Shown here piece after piece: positions 1 to 10,477 of a stretch of 64,000 nt of DNA (its first letter is position 1; every line of letters starts with the position of its first letter). The notes below the pieces were generated by a model. That model did no database searches. It was not told the DNA's origin and worked only from the letters and a program-made list of their open reading frames with translations. This DNA comes from Bathynomus jamesi (Eukaryota > Arthropoda > Malacostraca > Isopoda > Cirolanidae): assembly GCA_023014485.1 (NCBI GenBank), contig JAJOZX010005618.1:124001-188000 (forward strand). Reading direction: 5' to 3'. The translations under genes and the position numbers were made by a program.

Positions 1-13
1 ATGCATACATATA

Positions 14-724
14 AAGGGTGTCCATAAATGATTACCCTGATTAAAGCATGCTATAACTTTTAAATAAACACTTGTACTCAAATAGTTTTAATCATAAGTA
101 GATAAACATACAAAGTTTTGATACATAGTTAATGAACTTAATAAGCTTCCACGTGTGCACCCCTAGTGGCACGTAAAATGTCTAAATGGTATTCACACTC
201 ACGCCACACATTTTCCAACATTTGTGGGTTAACTGTTGCAATTGCATCCATAATGCATTCTCACAATGTCCTGATATATGGAACAACTGTTGCATAAACC
301 AAATCTTTAACATGACCCCAGAGAAAGAAATCCAGCGGGGTAATGTCTGGTGATCTTGGGGGCCATGGGATTGGCCCATCCCTGCCAATCCATCGATTTG
401 GAAATGTTGCGTCGAGAGTTTCATGAACAACATGCGCCCAATGAGGGGGTGCCCCATCTTGTTGGAAGATGACAGTTGGCTGCCTGTCCTGCAGCTGGGG
501 GATGGCGTAATTGGTGAGCCTATCCAGGTACACAGTGGCGTGTGTGTGAATACTGTTTAGACATTTTACATCGCACTAGGGGTGCACATGTGGAAGCTTA
601 TTAAGTTCATTAACTATGTATCAAAACTATGTTTATCTACTTATGATTAAAACTGTTTGAATACGAGTGTTTATTTAAAATTTATAGCATGCTTTAATCA
701 GGGTAATCATTTATGGACACCCTG
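14..724 (-). mobile_element. mariner-like element M1, deletion derivative
   Basis: Inverted ends read AGGGTGTCCATAAATGATTA on the left and its reverse complement on the right, extending imperfectly for over 100 bp (to about 150 and from about 585). The TA target duplication is at 12-13 and 725-726. At 711 bp it is about half the size of a full mariner and keeps only the C-terminal part of the transposase. It is inserted in the DUF659 hAT next to a (TA)n run. Confidence 0.9.
138..533 (-). pseudogene. mariner transposase C-terminal fragment (DD41D type)
   Basis: The frame contains FQQDGAPPH, the second catalytic aspartate block, followed by SPDITPLDFFLWG, which carries the third acidic residue. 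Exactly 41 residues lie between the two aspartates, the spacing of the DD41D branch of mariner. The frame continues past an in-frame TGA at about 265-267, probably a decayed CGA, into the family's C-terminal tail and stops at 138-140. The N-terminal HTH half and first catalytic aspartate are deleted, so no active transposase can be made. A true family member would be about 340-350 residues. Confidence 0.85.
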
Positions 725-1417
725 TATTATATATATATATATGAAAACAGAAATAATATATTATAAATAGATTATAAATATTGATACTTACCCATGTACT
801 GAGGGTCCATGAAGTATGCTACATAAAAGAATGGTTCCACAGCATCATATATTCGTTTTTTAATTTGAGTTCTGTATGGCTTGAGGTCTTTACTTTGCAA
901 GAGATGCATCCACATTTCAACAACAGTTGACAAAGTTGCTGAATCACTTTGAAGCTGCAAAAATTTGATTGCAGTGATATAATAATAAATCCCAGAATAA
1001 AGTATAAATAAAATTTTTACTCATTTGAAGCATTAATTAATTAAAATAAAAATAGAGTAGGTATTAAAATAATTAAGTAGCAGATGTACCATACTTAAAA
1101 ATGTAACCAAATTTTCATAGGTAGCTAAGTATACCTTATCAAGTGCAATAGCAACTTCCTTTAGCTGCTTCTGAAGGTGAAGGGCCTCTCTGTATAAGCC
1201 TGCATTGTTCAGGGCAGTGGCAATTTTTCCATCAATTTCTTGCTCAGTATTGATTTCCACATATTTATGAAATTTTTTTATAAATGTGTCTACACAAGCT
1301 TCCTGTTGAGTTCCACCAAGTATCATTCGGTATTTGTGGCATTAGTCCTCTCTTGTCCTTCAGCCATCCCTGATTAACAAAATAAAAAGATTTGGAGAGA
1401 AAAAAAATATATATATA

Positions 1418-2064
1418 CAGGGTGTCTCAAAAGTCACTATCTATTTCAGTGACATTAGATGTTTTTTTAAAAAATGCTATGCTGGCATAAAGATATGTAC
1501 TTCTGGTGCAAATTTGTGTATTTAAAAAAAGTTAATTGGTTTATTATCTTGACATGCTTGAACAATTCCTCGAACCTCAACTTCTTACAGATGGCATTCT
1601 TGACACAGTAGTTTTTCAGCAGGATGGAGCACCGTGCCATTATGCAATAATTGTACGTGATTATCTTGACAGACGCTTCCCCGGTCGCTGGATTGGTCGT
1701 GGAGGAACACAACCATGGGCAGCACATTCACCCAATTTAACACCATTAGATTTTTTCGCCTGGGGTTTCATTGTCTAAGGTGTACACTGGTAGAAGAATT
1801 AGTGATTTAGCCGAACTTCAAAATCGTATTACCGATGCAGTTCAGAAAATAACACCTTAAATGCTGGAAAGTGTGTTCCGGGAAACAACTTATCGCTTTG
1901 AGCTCTGTAGAGACACTGATGGTCGCCATGTGGAGAGAGATAAATAAATAGCACTAATTCTTTGTGGCACTTACTTTGAAATAAATATATTTTTCATGTC
2001 TTAAACCAGTTTTTCGTAATTCCCATTATTTTTCAAAATAGATAGTGACTTTTGAGACACCCTG
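1418..2064 (+). mobile_element. mariner-like element M2, deletion derivative
   Basis: The inverted ends begin CAGGGTGTCTCAAAAGTCAC and are flanked by TA at 1416-1417 and 2065-2066. The element is 647 bp long and lies beside a (TA)n run. It sits on the opposite strand to its host hAT and interrupts it near the motif EIHKYFRS. It keeps only the C-terminal transposase region. Confidence 0.9.
1536..1946 (+). pseudogene. mariner transposase C-terminal fragment (DD41D type)
   Basis: The frame holds FQQDGAPCHYA and SPNLTPLDFFAWG with 41 residues between the catalytic aspartates, the same spacing as in M1 although the sequences differ clearly. It ends in a stop after GFIV and resumes in another frame as the family's C-terminal tail (ISDLAELQNRITDAVQ through GRHVERDK). 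The tail also has one internal stop. The N-terminal DNA-binding half is absent. This is a decayed fragment of a distinct DD41D subfamily. Confidence 0.85.
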
Positions 2065-2230
2065 TATACTGCGAAAATACTTGTGAATTTCAGTTGTGTG
2101 TTTTAATACACTATTAGGTGTAACTTCTTTCTCCAGGAGATTAAGGTAATGAGATGAACACCCATAGGTTAGAATGTTAGGACATTTCTCCTGAAGTAGT
2201 TCTTTCATGCGCTTCATTTTGCTCTCATTA

Positions 2231-4793
2231 CACTAGGCAACAAATTTCAACTTTTTTTTTGTTACAGACACGTGAACTACTGATTCCTACTAAAGCGCTG
2301 ATGCTGATTTCAGATCTGATATCAAAATTTCTCTATCACGTCCAGATTTTGTGTAACCGAAAATCCCTATTTTTCATTTTTTTTCTCACCCGCTTCTATT
2401 ACGAAAGCCGTTTAAGCTACTTTTCCGTGCCACGTTTTATGTTAAGCATACTTAAATAATTAGTGAACAGGGATGTCTTTCCTCCTCTATTCTGGCTTAA
2501 GACAGCGGAATTCCGCTGGCGGAGTTACCACCCCTGCGCCCAACCATCCACCCAAAGCGCGTTAGTATTTTGTTGTTACTACTGAAAGGCAAATTCCTGT
2601 TCTTAAGTGAAACTTTGGTGTGTCCTCTTCCTTTGTCGCTTGTAGGATGATGAGCTCTCCTTCTGCAGGAACCAACAATAATCTCCCATCATATTTGGGT
2701 TGAAATTACCTTGGTATCTGTTTTCCATAACTGAGATCTGTTGGTGGAAGCGCTCACCATGCTCGTCACTTACAGCCCCAAGGTTGGCCGGGAAGAAGTC
2801 AAGATGAGAATGTAAAAAATGAATTTTCAAAGACATTCTGCATCCCATTATTTCATAAGATTTAAGCATGTTTTCTACGAGTTTACGGTGGTTTTCAGCT
2901 TTGTGGTTTCCAAGAAAATTTTTGACAACTTCAACGAAAGATGTCCATGCTCCTAGTTCATTTTCATTTAGGTTAGATGGAAACGATGAGTCGTGGATGA
3001 CACTGCGGATCTGTGGTCCAGTGAAAACTCCAGCTTCTAGCTTAGCATCTGTCAATATTCCTTTGAATTTATCCTTTAAATATTGGAAACCATTACCTTG
3101 ATGATCCATACCCTTCACGAAATTTTTCATAAGGCCAAGTTTAATGTGAAGTGGTGGAAGATGTACTTTCTGAGGGTCAATAAGTGCGGGGTGTTTCACA
3201 TTGTATTTACCAACAACATGTTCAGTTCTAGATGGCCAATCATGTTTTTTGTAGTGGTTCTTGTCATCTCTGCTGTTCCATAGACACAAAAAGCACATAT
3301 GCTTTGTGTAGCCCAACTGTAACCCAAGAAGTAATGATACAACTTTAAGGTCGCCACAAATATTCCATGTGTGGTCCTTATATTTGATGAGTCTTAGCAG
3401 CAGTTTCATCGATTCATAAGTCTCATTAAGGCCAGTGGCATGTGCTACAGGTATTGAAGGTTTTTCATTGCCATTGTGCAGTAATACAGCTTTAAGGCTA
3501 GCTTTACTAGAGTCAATGAACAGTCTCCATTCTTTTGGATCATAGCGACAGCCAATCCCTTGCATCAGACCACTGATATCGTGGCAGAAACAAACGTTTT
3601 CTTCCTGTAAGTAAAATGATGAAAACTGCAAATGGCGATGGCGGAAATGGGAAACTTTGGTGTTTGGTTGGAGAAGATTAAATTCTTGAAGTCTTGAACC
3701 AAGCAACTCTGCCTTTTCTTTTGGTAATTCCAAATCGCGCACTAAGTCATTTAACTCCGCTTGACTTAACAAATGTGGGGAAATATTTGCATCTGGAACA
3801 TATATGCCATCTTTCCCTGTTTCTATATCACTAGCAGAATCTTCAGATGAACTGCTGTCTGTTATCGTTGCTGGTGGAACTGGTGGTGGATTTGTTTCAT
3901 CATGTGGTACTGGTTTCATTGCTGATTTGCAGTTTGGGTACGTGATCTTTGATTTGTTTTTCTTTGTGAAACCAGCAATCTTTGTCAAACAAAAATAACA
4001 ATCATTGAAGTGATTTTTTGGCTCACGCCAAACCATGGGGACTGAGAACGGCATAGCTTTTCTTTTACCATTCATCCAAGCTATTAACATTGCATTGCAC
4101 TGTGCACAGCAAATATGTGGTGCCCAGTCCCTCTGTTGGTCTCCTAACTTACAATCAAAATAACACTTGTGGCAAGTTTAATCTTTGTTGTTATGTTTCT
4201 ACGTTGTGGCTTAGGTGTATATTGTCCACAGACAAAGCAGAAGTTGTCTGGGTGATTTACACAAGCACGTCTATTTGATGCCATTTTGAATTACCATACA
4301 ATATCTGAAAAAACGTAGAAAGTAATTATTACGATGTGCAAAATAAAAAGAAATACACACCGTAGTACAAAACAAATGCTATAAAAACACACAAGTCACC
4401 ACAACCTGTCACTTGCTCATCAGCAGAGAGCTTCAACAACCGTTCTGCTTGACTGTCACGTAGCGACTGACCATTGGGCCATTGCCCGTTACTATGCTCT
4501 TGACTCAGTGTTGCCAACTCGGGATAAATTTTATTTATCAAAATTGTTCGAATTTGTATATAGTTGGCAAAAAAAATTGCTTTAACCTTGAAAAGCAAGT
4601 TTCATATTACTGGCATTAAGCCGATTAAAACCAAAATCTGGACGTGGTAGAAAATTTTACTAAAAGTGATTTGCATTTTACACAAAATCTAGACGTGATA
4701 GAAAAAATCTAATTATAGATTTGAAATCAGCATACCGAAATTAGCTAGGAGCACCTATTTGGTCTTCTGTAACAAAATCTTTGTTGCCTAGTG
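2231..4793 (-). mobile_element. CACT-terminated DNA transposon, copy C1
   Basis: The ends read CACTAGGCAACAAA in inverted orientation, with a 3-bp duplication TTA at 2228-2230 and 4794-4796. Removing the element rejoins the interrupted hAT frame as TDNESKMKRM, which fixes both ends independently. The imperfect inverted repeat continues inward for about 140 bp and contains a subterminal motif TATCACGTCCAGATTTTGTG at 2334-2353, with two related copies near 4635 and 4690. CACT ends, a 3-bp duplication and subterminal repeats recall the CACTA/Mirage/Chapaev group. That placement is inference. Confidence 0.85.
2603..4284 (-). pseudogene. putative transposase of the CACT-terminated family, one frameshift
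   Basis: A 495-residue frame (2603-4090) is open, and the true start is probably the ATG at 4284. The first 40 or so codons have a FCFVCGQ zinc motif but shift frame at about 4170-4200 before GDQQRDWAPHICC. In the long frame (residue numbers from 4090): VWREP with CYFC at 31-34, an acidic serine-rich linker at 78-100, LNDLVRDL near 113-120, WRLFIDSS with Asp193, CGDLKV with Asp247, CFLC at 266-269, LPPLHIKLGLMKNFV at 311-325, and SDEHGERFH with Glu443. I infer a D-D-E triad of Asp193, Asp247 and Glu443, with a CxxC between the second D and the E as in RAG1-like and CACTA-group enzymes. The family is common in arthropod and cnidarian genomes; I do not know an accepted name. Only the N-terminal shift looks disabling. 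Confidence 0.7.
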
Positions 4794-5815
4794 TTATCAG
4801 TACAGATTGCAAATACCTTGAAAATATGAGAGAGAGAAATAATCATAGTATTGGAAGGATTTTATACATAGTATTATAGTATTGTACTGACATAGTATTG
4901 TAAGGATTTTATAGTTACCTTATTTACTTGAGCTATTTTAATTAATAATCTCTAAAATTTTAATGAACTCACATTACTCACATCTTTGTTGTATTTCTGT
5001 TGGACCTCATTTATTGCAGCTATAGCAAGTTCACAACAATATTCTGCTGTTTTCTTCTCTGATCCACAATCAGTCATTGATAGCAGGAATGTTGAGCAGC
5101 CAGTGTGGATTGAGGTGGCAATGATGGATGGTCATCAGTGCAGAATGATCCCATCTTGTAGCAAAGTTATTGTAGCATTTGTTAAGTCATTACTCAAATT
5201 CTGTTCTATTTCATCAACTACTTCAGTAAGAAAATCATCTGCTTGGTCTTTTCTTATTGGTGTGTAATTACCCAGGTCTTAAAAGATTCATCATTTGTTT
5301 ATATTCTTTGTGCTAGCAGCATTAAAAGCTATTGCAATGCTGTAGAAAAACTTGGCAACTTGTAGATCAAGCAGTTTCTTTTATTTTTCTGTTGTCTTTA
5401 TGACAAAATCAGTTATCTGAGGTTGGGTCAATCCTGAATTTAATGGAGTACTACAAATACTGCTTGATGGGGGGAAATACAAAGATTTAGGTTTCTTCTT
5501 TGGAGGTTGAGAAGTAGAACAACTGTCAGGTCTGTTGACAGAGACACCAGAAGCTGATGAAGGTGATGATAGAAATGAATCAAATGATAGTTCAGAAAAT
5601 GATGATTCAGATGAAATATTTAATCCAACTTGATCATGAGTTGGAGGATTTTCATTTCTCTTTATACATTTTCGTAAGTGTGTTTTGATTCTCTCAACTT
5701 TAGAACTTAATTCCATTCCACAATGTTTGCATTCCACTTTTGAGCTTCCTTCAACTTGTATGACATCGGCCCACTCATGAGAATATTTCCTACCACTTCC
5801 AGCAACAAATGGCAT

Positions 5816-6131
5816 GGTTTCTTAAATTCTTAGTGTTAAATAATTCAGTATAGATACTGATAATACTAAGCTTTAGCTATTATATCTCTTATATTTTTAA
5901 AAAATCATCTACATATATATGTATCTATAACAAAATAGCAAGAATCATTATCAAGAACAATGAATAAATACTGTATATAATAAGTACAAAAAATTTTAAA
6001 GGCCATTTTTAATTTTATTATACACTTCACTTTTCTTATATTAGCTATAGAAAATTTGAAAAAACCTGATAAAACCCCCCAAAAAAAACAATAAAACCCA
6101 GTTTTCTGCCAACCCTATTTTCGGTGGATAA
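5816..6131. other. 5' flank of the DUF659 hAT, no gene seen
   Basis: AT-rich DNA upstream of the hAT start codon, with an A-rich tract at about 6077-6098. It would be the leader or promoter side of the hAT before LIR-1 inserted at 6132. No motif can be supported. Confidence 0.4.
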
Positions 6132-6605
6132 AGGGGCATTCTATGACAGATCAACCCAAAAAAAATAAAAACACACACTGACTAGGATTTGCGTGAAAAT
6201 TGGTATATAAGGTTAAGTTTATGTTCCAAATCCACTGGTTTAAACAAAAAAGCTCTATGACTAATGGTTTTTAAGTTATTGGCCCCCCCCCCCTTTACCA
6301 GGCCCACTTTGACAGGCAATATCTCCCATCCAGTTAATCATAAACTGAACATATACATTTTTGGAATCAGCAAGACTAGATCTATCCAATGATACTAATT
6401 TTAACTTTGTAAAGCAATTTTCAAAATTTTACTCCCCATCTCCCCCACTTGCTTGACCCCCTACCCCCATGGACATTAAAACCACCCAATTTTTTTATGA
6501 ATATTAAACTTCATATTATGGTTGATAAATAAAAATAATAATAAGGGTGGGTACCATGTTATAAATTGGGAAAAATTATTAAAAATAAATTTTTTGCAGA
6601 TTATT
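6132..6605 (+). repeat. LIR-1 left long inverted repeat
   Basis: Pairs with 16560-17059. Shared blocks include the GACAGATCAAC tip, the stretch around GCTCTATGACTAATGG, a C-rich tract near 6283 matched by a G-rich tract near 16892, and CAGCAAGACTAGATCTATCC near 6369. Confidence 0.85.
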
Positions 6606-6949
6606 AAAACTAACTTATCACCAATCAGAGTTGTTGATTTGTTTTATTAAAATCAGATTTTTTTATTTATATTTTTTTTTAAATTTAATATCTCAAAAAA
6701 ATATTCTTTTTCAGGCAATTACTTTTTTCCAGTTTGAAATAATTAAAACACGGATCTAATTTCTATTTGTAATATATCTCATTATTACATCATATTATTA
6801 CATTTGAATTATACATACGAATTATAACCATTATTACATATGAATTATACCTCAGTCTGTTTGCAGCATTCATAATGTGAACATGTCTTTGAGTACAAAA
6901 ATACCTGTGTAATAAATTCATAAAAAAAAAAATGGTGAAATCCTGTGAA
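6606..6949. other. LIR-1 region between the arm and first exon, no gene seen
   Basis: Very AT-rich, with short homopolymers and near-tandem copies of an ATTATTACAT-like word around 6780-6835. It is probably the leader or promoter side of the LIR-1 gene; no signal can be supported. Confidence 0.35.
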
Positions 6950-8395
6950 GACCCTTTAAAAAACACAAAAAGAAAGTGTCTAGTGATTTAAGAACTATTA
7001 TAAGAAGCGTTTTATAATGCTTGTCAAGGCAAACTATCACCAAATACGATATTGTGTTCCAACTGTCAAACTACTGACCAAGACTCCAGAATTATTATTT
7101 ACAACAGAAGTACACCAATCATCAGATATTGACAATACAAGTGAAAATACAAGAGAAACACATTTGTTATGTGAAGATGCAATAGCAGACATTTCACATG
7201 TTCTAACAAATCTTGATGCGACTCTAGTTAAAACCTGTAAGTATTTTTTAAAGTCATTTCAATCACTCATTAATTCTCAATTAATGTGTATATATGGTAG
7301 CTATTATACAGTATTTCAATATTTCAGATGGTTTGAGTACCTCAATAAAACAATTAAAGGGCCTGCAAGCATTGGAAAAGGCACATAGTTCTCTGAAGAG
7401 AAAGCTTGAAGTGAGTTTATCAAGAGAGATTCAATTTCAAAGTCCAACAAAGACTCCAAAACTTGATTCCAAAGTGAAAAGGTAAGTACTGTGTATATAT
7501 ATGGAGAACTTTGCATGTACACTTGTCACATTAATTTCATAATTATAAGTTCATTGTAGCACATTAACAAGTATCTCAGTTTTTATTTTGAATTCTGCTT
7601 CTATTTGGATTCTCTCTAATTCAGCATTTTTGTAGACACAGCATTAAATACATTGCATTTAATACTTCTACATAGCATTAAATACATTGCATTTAATACT
7701 TCTACATAGCATTAAATACTTCTATGTATTTTTCAGATACCATCATTCTACCAATTGTTATAATAAAAAATTTCAAATATTGAGCATTTCTCCACATACC
7801 ATCGCAGAAACAGCACAAACATTTCAAACAAAATATTTATTCAAAAAAGAGCAGAAGTTTGAAAAAGAAGTATGGGATTATTCCAGAAGTTCCAGCTATG
7901 TCAAAAGGGAAAGTTGTCTGGAAAGTTGTCACAAAATCCACCAAAGAGCTAGTTAGATCATTCTATTAATCAGATGAGATCAGCCATATTTGTCTGGGAT
8001 AGTGTTGCAAAAAAAAACCATTTTTTTTTAAATCATGTTTTTTTTTTTTTTTTTTTTTTTACAAAAAAACGTGTTTTTTTTTTTATGGTTTTTTATTGTT
8101 TTTTTTTTTTTTTTATAAAATTGGTATGTAGATATTATCCCTTCTTTATTTTGAAACAAAAGTACACGTATGTTGTTCTCATTGTAACATTGATTTCAAG
8201 GAGTAACGAAAACAAAAAAGGTTTAAATCATTTTTCATTATTTTTCCTTTTAATAAAGGTTGACACTGCCCCTAAAAAGACTCCAGACACAAGCCCAATT
8301 ATAAAATCCATTGTACATTTATATTAATTAACTAAAAAAAATACACTTTCAACATTTTTTTCATCATCATTCATCATTTGAGGAGTCAGAGAGAG

Positions 8396-8935
8396 TCATT
8401 CATCATACATTGAGTTTTCAGACTCTGCTTCAGACTCTGAATAGAACATTTCATTCCCTTCATGATCATACTCTCTGCTTGATGATGGCCGTTCTTGTGC
8501 TTGGAGAGTTGTCTGGGATATGTTTTGCTTCTGCTGAGCACCTGCTTCAGATTCATGGTCTTGTGGTTCATTGTGATCACCCAAAGCATGGTTATGAGCG
8601 ATGAAAACTAGCTTAGATGCTCTATCAGTTGTCAGTCAGTTCCGTTTGACTGAGTGGATCCATGAGTGGCGACTGAAAGAGCGTTCCACAGCTGCACTAG
8701 TTGGGGGCAGGTTGAGAATATTTGCTGCAACCTTGGAGAGCTGGGTCGAACCACAAATTCCATTCCACCAGCTTGTTGGATTCGCCTGTGCAGCTGCCTT
8801 CCAGACAAAAGGCTTTGCAAAGATATTCTCTTTTGATCAGTAGTCAGCTAACTCTCCCAATGTCTTGCTATCATCCACAGATGGAACAGCTACATATATC
8901 TCTTGTATGACTTCCATGGCATCCACCTGAAATAC
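8396..8935 (-). pseudogene. hAT-associated protein fragments
   Basis: Three minus-strand pieces follow each other: about 8935-8837 (FQVDAMEVIQEIYVAVPSV), 8826-8632 (GRQLHRRIQQAGGMEFVVRP) and 8584-8396, an acidic tail rich in E and S. I have an impression of this protein from other arthropod repeats but cannot name its domain. The frame changes between pieces, so it is not translatable as one protein. The host element has hAT-type termini and an 8-bp duplication, so a hAT origin is likely. Whether these pieces belong to a transposase or an accessory protein cannot be told from the sequence. Confidence 0.5.
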
Positions 8936-9036
8936 AATTTGTAACACATTAAATATAAAATGGGTTGCAACACTAGTCGTGACTGAATATAAAAGCTCGG
9001 ACCAGATGTGATATATATATATAGTAGTATATACTA

Positions 9037-9441
9037 TAGGGTGATCAAAAAGTAATGCAACCCATGGAGAAACGCACATAATTGATTTTTTCCTTCTGTT
9101 GCAGGAGCAGCGTATATTCATTGTCACGCAGTACATTCGCTCCAGAAGCTATGCCCAGACGCAGGAGGCCTTCACGATCTCTGGATTTATCGCCTCCCAA
9201 CTTTTTCTTGTGGGGTTACCTGAAAGATGCCACATATGTCACTCACCCGCACAGTATTCCAGAATTGCAGGCGATGATTCAGAAGTGTGTTGATGCAATT
9301 TCACAGGAAACGTTGCAAAGGGTCTTTAAGAACATGAATCCCCGTATCCACTTGTGTGAAGCACACAACGGTGCCCACTTCCAGCACTTGCTCTGAAATA
9401 AATCGTTTTCCCATGGGTTGCATTACTTTTTGATCACCCTG
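9037..9441 (+). mobile_element. mariner-like element M3, short deletion derivative
   Basis: Inverted ends read AGGGTGATCAAAAAGTAATG, with TA at 9035-9036 and 9442-9443. The element is 405 bp long. It lies inside the hAT at 8000-9764 and just left of the foldback at 9454. Confidence 0.9.
9151..9396 (+). pseudogene. mariner transposase C-terminal remnant
   Basis: Encodes PSRSLDLSPPNFFLWGYLKD, a decayed form of the SPDLTPLDFFLWG block in which the last catalytic aspartate region reads SPPNFF, followed by the C-terminal helix region QAMIQKCVDAISQETLQRVF and the tail NGAHFQHLL. Everything N-terminal to the third catalytic residue is gone. This is a fragment of a subfamily distinct from M1 and M2. 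Confidence 0.75.
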
Positions 9442-9453
9442 TAGTATATATAC

Positions 9454-9660
9454 CAAAGCTGGGCACTTGCGTTTTTTTTTGCGGTACTGCGGTACTACCG
9501 CACTACCAAACCGGTACCGCATAACGCAGTACCGCAAAAAATGCGGTAGCGGTACTGCTGTACTTTCAGTGATCCTTTGCGGTACTGCGTTATGCGGTAC
9601 CAGTTTGGTAGTGCGGTAGTACCGCAGTACCGCAAAAAAAAACGCAAGTGCCCAGCTTTG
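9454..9660. mobile_element. foldback MITE with hAT-type ends
   Basis: The 207-bp element starts CAAAGCTGGGCACTTGCG and ends with its reverse complement. Both halves are built from GCGGTACTGCGGTAGTACCGC-like words and pair over about 90 bp per arm around a centre near 9557. The ends match those of the hAT at 19209-20103 (CAAAGCTGGGCAC), so that hAT group probably mobilised it. An 8-bp duplication is not clear because the flanks are TA-rich. Confidence 0.8.
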
Positions 9661-10477
9661 AATATACTACACTAGTATATATACACAACAGAATTAGCTA
9701 ATATAAAAAAAAAAAAAAACGTTTTTTTTTAAAAAAAACTTGTTTTTTTTGGGTTGCAACACTAGTCTGGGAAAAAAAGACTGCTTGAGAATGAGAGACT
9801 ATAATATACTGAAGATGTGTTTGTACTTATCATCAGAATGCTAAGCTCCACTTCTCTGCTATGGGTGTCAAAGGGATCAATTTTTTGATGGAAAAAAGTG
9901 TGTGCTACATCAGCAATAGAAACTGCATGATGCACAAATGTAATTTATGCCCCAAAGAACAAGGAGTTACAGAGTTCCTAATAAACGTTGAAAATATACA
10001 CGAGATAGAATATGACATGATTAAATATAAACAATGGGTTTCTACTGACTGTTGCACTTTGGTGGAAAAAGTAGAATCAATTGAAGATTTTATTGGTTCT
10101 TTAAGCACAAAAATAGCAAATTTAACTCATCATTATGTGGCCAAATCTCAAAATGATTTTCTCAAAAGTTTAAAAAATAGTTTACCCTACAATGAAGCAG
10201 TAGCTTTATGCAATTCTTCAGAAAACTATTCTTTCATTGTACAAGATGCAGCACAAGGCTTCCACTGGGAAAATAGTCAATGTACAGTGCATCCATTTGT
10301 AATTTACTGGAAGAATACTACAACTAACAAAACTATGCACACAAGCTACTGCTTTCTTTCACCTAACACCAAACATAATACAACCATGGTATACTCATTT
10401 TTAAATGCCCTCATTCCAGACAAAGAAGTTTCATCCTCACATTAACAAGTTACATTATTTTACTGATGGATGTGCAG

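Larger units (their letters stand above)
772..5815 (-). pseudogene. hAT transposase, BED zinc finger plus DUF659, broken
   Basis: The start codon is at 5815. The first exon (5815-5375) has a BED-type zinc finger (CKHCGMEL, then H and C in RIKTHLRKC) and a serine-rich linker, and ends with an in-frame stop just before KKLLDLQVAKFFYS. The DUF659 part follows on the minus strand at about 5270-4980, with DPIIATSIHT-like and DCGSEKKTAEYC motifs, although it carries further stops and shifts. It resumes as a TDNESKMKRM motif that is split by the element at 2231-4793, then 2217-2067, then later exons at 1326-1090 and 960-772 (EPFFYVAYFMDP). DUF659 proteins are hAT-like transposases. Stops, shifts and three insertions make this one inactive. 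Confidence 0.8.
8000..9764 (-). mobile_element. hAT-like element with exact 8-bp duplication, itself nested
   Basis: The ends are TAGTGTTGCAA and TTGCAACACTA. The 8-bp duplication GTCTGGGA is exact at 7992-7999 and 9765-9772. Long poly-T and poly-A tracts lie just inside both ends. It interrupts the LIR-1 gene between ISHIC and KKDC. A mariner (9037-9441) and a foldback (9454-9660) are nested within it. Confidence 0.9.

Noticed and set aside
7974..8327. 117-codon frame with phenylalanine runs
   Set aside because: Arises from poly-T next to the hAT left end at 8000.
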